64,000 bases of DNA from an uncultured Prevotella sp. Its GTDB lineage: Bacteria > Bacteroidota > Bacteroidia > Bacteroidales > Bacteroidaceae. The number at the start of each line of letters is the position of its first letter. Position 1 is the stretch's first letter. The notes under the pieces were generated by a model that was not told the DNA's origin, searched no databases, and was given only the letters and a program-made list of their open reading frames with translations. The position numbers and the translations under genes are program-made. The DNA lies in the NCBI GenBank assembly GCA_900771975.1, contig CAAGPV010000056.1:1-64000 (forward strand), written 5' to 3'. Positions 61,918-64,000 of this stretch are shown one piece after another.

Positions 61918-62913
61918 ATGGAAAACCCTTATCAGAAAACATTCCCCGACTTGATGTCGGAGCGTAAAATCATGTATGTGCATGGATTTATGTCTGCCGG
62001 TTCTACGCATACCGCCCAACTCTTGCGCGAGTATATGCCCAAGAGTGAAGTGATTGCTCCCGACCTGCCCATCCATCCGGCTGATGCAATGGAGTTGCTT
62101 CATGCGTTGGTGGAACGGGAAAAGCCCGATTTGGTGATAGGTACATCGATGGGCGGAATGTACACCGAGATGTTGCGTGGAGTTGACCGTATCTGTGTGA
62201 ACCCTGCTTTCCAGATGGGTGATACGATACGCGAGCAGAGCATGGTGGGCAAACAGGTCTATCAGAACCCACGTAAAGACGGCATTCAAGAGGTGATAGT
62301 GACCAAAGCCCTGCAGAAAGAGTATGCCGAGATAACACAACAGTGCTTTACGGGGTTGACAGACGACGACAGACAACGTGTGTATGGCCTTTTTGGCGAT
62401 GCAGATCCTGTTGTACACACCTTCGACTTGTTTGCTTCCCACTATCCGCAGGCCATTCGTTTTCATGGTGAGCACAGGCTGATAGAGAAAGTGTTGTTCC
62501 ATTATCTAATGCCCGTGGTGCGCTGGATAAGCGACCGGCAGGAAGGAAAGGAACGCCCCAGTGTGCTGATAGACTGGTCGACACTGGCAGACAACTACGG
62601 AAAACCTTTGTCGAGTTTCCACAAGGCCTATGAGTTTCTGTTGGACCACTACAATGTCTATTTTCTTGTTCCTGCACCCACTAACGATCATGCGTTTCTT
62701 ACTTCAGCACAAGAGTGGATAGAAGAGTATGTGAGTGCTCCGGCCTGGAACCATGTGCTCTTTGCCAACCAACCCCAACTGTTGTGTGGCGACTATCTTA
62801 TCAGTGCCAAAAAGGTGGATGAATTCTTGGGAACTACCATAGTGTTTGGTAGCGATGAGTTTAAAACATGGGAAGAGGTAATCACCTTTTTCGGCCGTTT
62901 GGGAGGGCAATGA
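61918..62913 (+). CDS. YqiA-like esterase fused to a degenerate 5'-nucleotidase-like HAD domain
   Basis: 331 residues. The N-terminal half (about 15-200) is an alpha/beta-hydrolase of the YqiA/UPF0227 type: MYVHGFMSAGS oxyanion segment, nucleophile elbow GTSMGG with Ser77, Asp in GDADPV and His in FHGEHRL. The C-terminal part (about 213-331) reads like a cytosolic 5'-deoxynucleotidase (NT5C-type HAD), but its first motif is LIDWSTL, so the second Asp of DxD (position 221) is Ser. The later LIDDR-type motif reads LISAK. That half is therefore probably not catalytic. It lies 17 nt behind dgt, which hints at a nucleotide-related role. Confidence 0.7.
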   Translation: MENPYQKTFPDLMSERKIMYVHGFMSAGSTHTAQLLREYMPKSEVIAPDLPIHPADAMELLHALVEREKPDLVIGTSMGGMYTEMLRGVDRICVNPAFQMGDTIREQSMVGKQVYQNPRKDGIQEVIVTKALQKEYAEITQQCFTGLTDDDRQRVYGLFGDADPVVHTFDLFASHYPQAIRFHGEHRLIEKVLFHYLMPVVRWISDRQEGKERPSVLIDWSTLADNYGKPLSSFHKAYEFLLDHYNVYFLVPAPTNDHAFLTSAQEWIEEYVSAPAWNHVLFANQPQLLCGDYLISAKKVDEFLGTTIVFGSDEFKTWEEVITFFGRLGGQ

Positions 62914-62957
62914 TGGGGTTTACAAACCAACGGATAAGATTTGGCAAAATGAGACAG

Positions 62958-62998
62958 AAAAAGCGACAAGAAGAGAAGGTTCTTCCTGCCGCTTTTTT
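62958..62998. terminator. Terminator between the dgt operon and tRNA-Pro
   Basis: AAAAAGCG (62958-62965) pairs with CGCTTTTTT (62990-62998), with further pairing GAAGA/TCTTC inside. It works rightward with a T-run and may serve both directions. Confidence 0.7.
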
Positions 62999-62999
62999 G

Positions 63000-63072
63000 T
63001 CGGGATGACCGGACTCGAACTGGCGACCCCTACGTCCCGAACGTAGTGCGCTACCAACTGCGCTACATCCCG
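63000..63072 (-). tRNA. tRNA-Pro (anticodon CGG)
   Basis: Cloverleaf on the minus strand: acceptor CGGGATG/CATCCCG, D-arm GCGC...GCGC, anticodon stem CTACG/CGTAG with loop TTCGGGA (anticodon CGG, reads CCG), T-loop TTCGAGT. The 3' CCA is not encoded. Confidence 0.97.
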
Positions 63073-63081
63073 AAGCGAGTG

Positions 63082-63089
63082 CAAAGATA
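63082..63089 (-). promoter_or_regulatory. -7 box of tRNA-Pro
   Basis: TATCTTTG on the minus strand, 9 nt before the tRNA 5' end. Confidence 0.6.
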
Positions 63090-63138
63090 CGCTATTTTTT
63101 TGAAAACAGCGCATTTTGCACATTTGTTTTTTAGTTTT

Positions 63139-64000
63139 TTATAGAAGTTCGGGCAGTTGGAACAGTTTTGTTCCGTTGCTTCCTTTGATGAGAATATATT
63201 GCCCTTTAGGACGCTGACGAGCTATTTCGGCCTTCACCTCGTCTACATTTGCAAACTTGCGATAGCTGGTTTGTGTCTTGCCGAACTCTTCGCCAACAAG
63301 CCAAACATTCTCTATATGATTGACTTTGAGCAGGTCTACCACCTTCTGGTGTTCTTGCTCGGACACACTGCCAAGTTCTTTCATATCGCCAAGGATGGCC
63401 ATTTTGTGATCGGCTTCCAACAGGCGGAAGTTGTCTATGGCAGCAGCCATACTGGAAGGATTGGCGTTGTAGGCATCCACTATGAGGCGGTTGTGGGCAG
63501 TTACCTCCAGTTGAGAACGGTTGTTGCTGGGAATGTAGTTCTCAAGAGCGTGGTTGATTTGCTGAGGCTCTACACCGAAATGCAGACCAATGGTGATGGC
63601 AGCCAACATATTGTCGAGGTTGTACGATCCGATGAGGTGGGTTTGTACTTCCGATTGGGAACGCTCGTGCGACCAACGGAACTTCAAGAAAGGAGTACAA
63701 CTGATGACTTCACCCTCTACGGACGGATGGGCTTCGGGCTGACCATACCCAACGATGCGGTCTATTTGCCGTTCTTCAGCCATCTGCACCAGGTCGGCGT
63801 TGCTCTCGTTGAGGAAGAGAAGCCCGTCATGGGCTTTGAGAAAATCGTACAATTCTCCCTTGGTCTTCTTGACACCCTCAAAGCTTCCAAAGCCTTGAAG
63901 GTGGGCGCGGCCCACATTGGTGACCATTCCACAGGTGGGTTCAACATACTTTACCAACTTGTCAATATCGCCAGGGTGGCTGGCTCCCATCTCAATGACG
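63139..64000 (-). CDS. murF: UDP-MurNAc-tripeptide:D-Ala-D-Ala ligase, 3' part (cut by window edge)
   Basis: The last 287 codons; the 5' part lies beyond position 64000, where the frame is still open. The segment begins VIEMGASHPGDIDKL, the Mur-ligase central-domain motif, then VTNVGRAHLQGFGS. The C-terminal domain carries LIVDAYNANPSSMAAAIDNF and LGDMKELG. It adds D-Ala-D-Ala to the peptidoglycan precursor in the cytoplasm. No sign of frame damage in the visible part. Confidence 0.95.
   Translation of the reverse strand, partial: VIEMGASHPGDIDKLVKYVEPTCGMVTNVGRAHLQGFGSFEGVKKTKGELYDFLKAHDGLLFLNESNADLVQMAEERQIDRIVGYGQPEAHPSVEGEVISCTPFLKFRWSHERSQSEVQTHLIGSYNLDNMLAAITIGLHFGVEPQQINHALENYIPSNNRSQLEVTAHNRLIVDAYNANPSSMAAAIDNFRLLEADHKMAILGDMKELGSVSEQEHQKVVDLLKVNHIENVWLVGEEFGKTQTSYRKFANVDEVKAEIARQRPKGQYILIKGSNGTKLFQLPELL

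Noticed and set aside
1..64000. CRISPR array, prophage, transposase or integrase
   Set aside because: I saw no regularly spaced identical repeats of CRISPR size and no such proteins; the AT/GC modular arrays at 88-143 and 21604-21690 are too short and palindromic.

Overview
The window looks like a chromosomal stretch from a Bacteroidales bacterium, most likely Prevotella or a close relative. The evidence is SusC/SusD pairs, hybrid two-component (HTCS) regulators, many TAnnTTTG -7 boxes, Omp28-type lipoproteins and secreted proteins with type IX-like C-terminal tails. I saw no insertion sequence, prophage, integrase or CRISPR array. All functions are read from sequence motifs and family knowledge; no database search was run.

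Layout. (1) 180-13032 is a small glycan utilisation locus. A leftward HTCS regulator diverges from a rightward operon of GH130 mannoside phosphorylase/mannosidase, sugar MFS importer, secreted helical putative hydrolase of unassigned family, SusC and SusD. A perfect 12-bp inverted repeat sits in the operon promoter. The regulator has lost its phosphoacceptor histidine. (2) 13203-15654 holds a pyridoxamine-kinase-like protein and an RluA-type pseudouridine synthase with a long N-terminal extension. (3) 15795-32615 is a fructan (probably levan) locus. One leftward operon encodes a secreted two-domain protein, a 62-residue peptide, exo-type GH32, fructose-type MFS permease and fructokinase. A rightward HTCS has a periplasmic sugar-binding sensor like the fructose sensor BT1754. 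A rightward operon encodes SusC, SusD, a BT1761-like surface binder and a surface GH32 resembling endo-levanase BT1760. The leftward operon promoter and the susC promoter share operator elements at the same distance from the -7 box. (4) 32823-36140 holds a secreted GH2 beta-galactosidase and tRNA-Leu(CAA). (5) 36293-38324 holds mannose-1-phosphate guanylyltransferase, a HIT protein and GreA.

(6) 38607-46397 is a rightward run of exported proteins: a DsbD-type electron transporter, a TlpA-type thioredoxin, a DUF6029-like outer-membrane protein, an Omp28 lipoprotein, and two proteins with matching C-terminal tails, one carrying an Omp28-like CxxC domain. I read it as a candidate thiol-redox route from the inner membrane to the cell surface. 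A promoter and terminator 62 nt apart downstream suggest a small RNA. (7) 46704-54471, leftward apart from a VanZ gene, holds a helix-hairpin-helix protein, two tandem NSS transporters, a CYTH protein, an overlooked 47-residue membrane protein, release factor 2 without the programmed frameshift, and an acyl-CoA synthetase. (8) 54558-64000 holds an M20 peptidase, the coupled operon dut-TPR-DUF4292-EnvC, dgt with a downstream esterase fused to an apparently inactive HAD-like domain, tRNA-Pro(CGG) and the 3' part of murF.

Gene-poor stretches. 21378-21782 (405 bp) holds the leftward fructan promoter and operator, a repeat array and the HTCS promoter. 46398-46703 (306 bp) holds a terminator and the small-RNA candidate. 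4110-4356, 36006-36292 and 38325-38606 are slightly under 300 bp and hold the promoters, terminators and tRNA listed.
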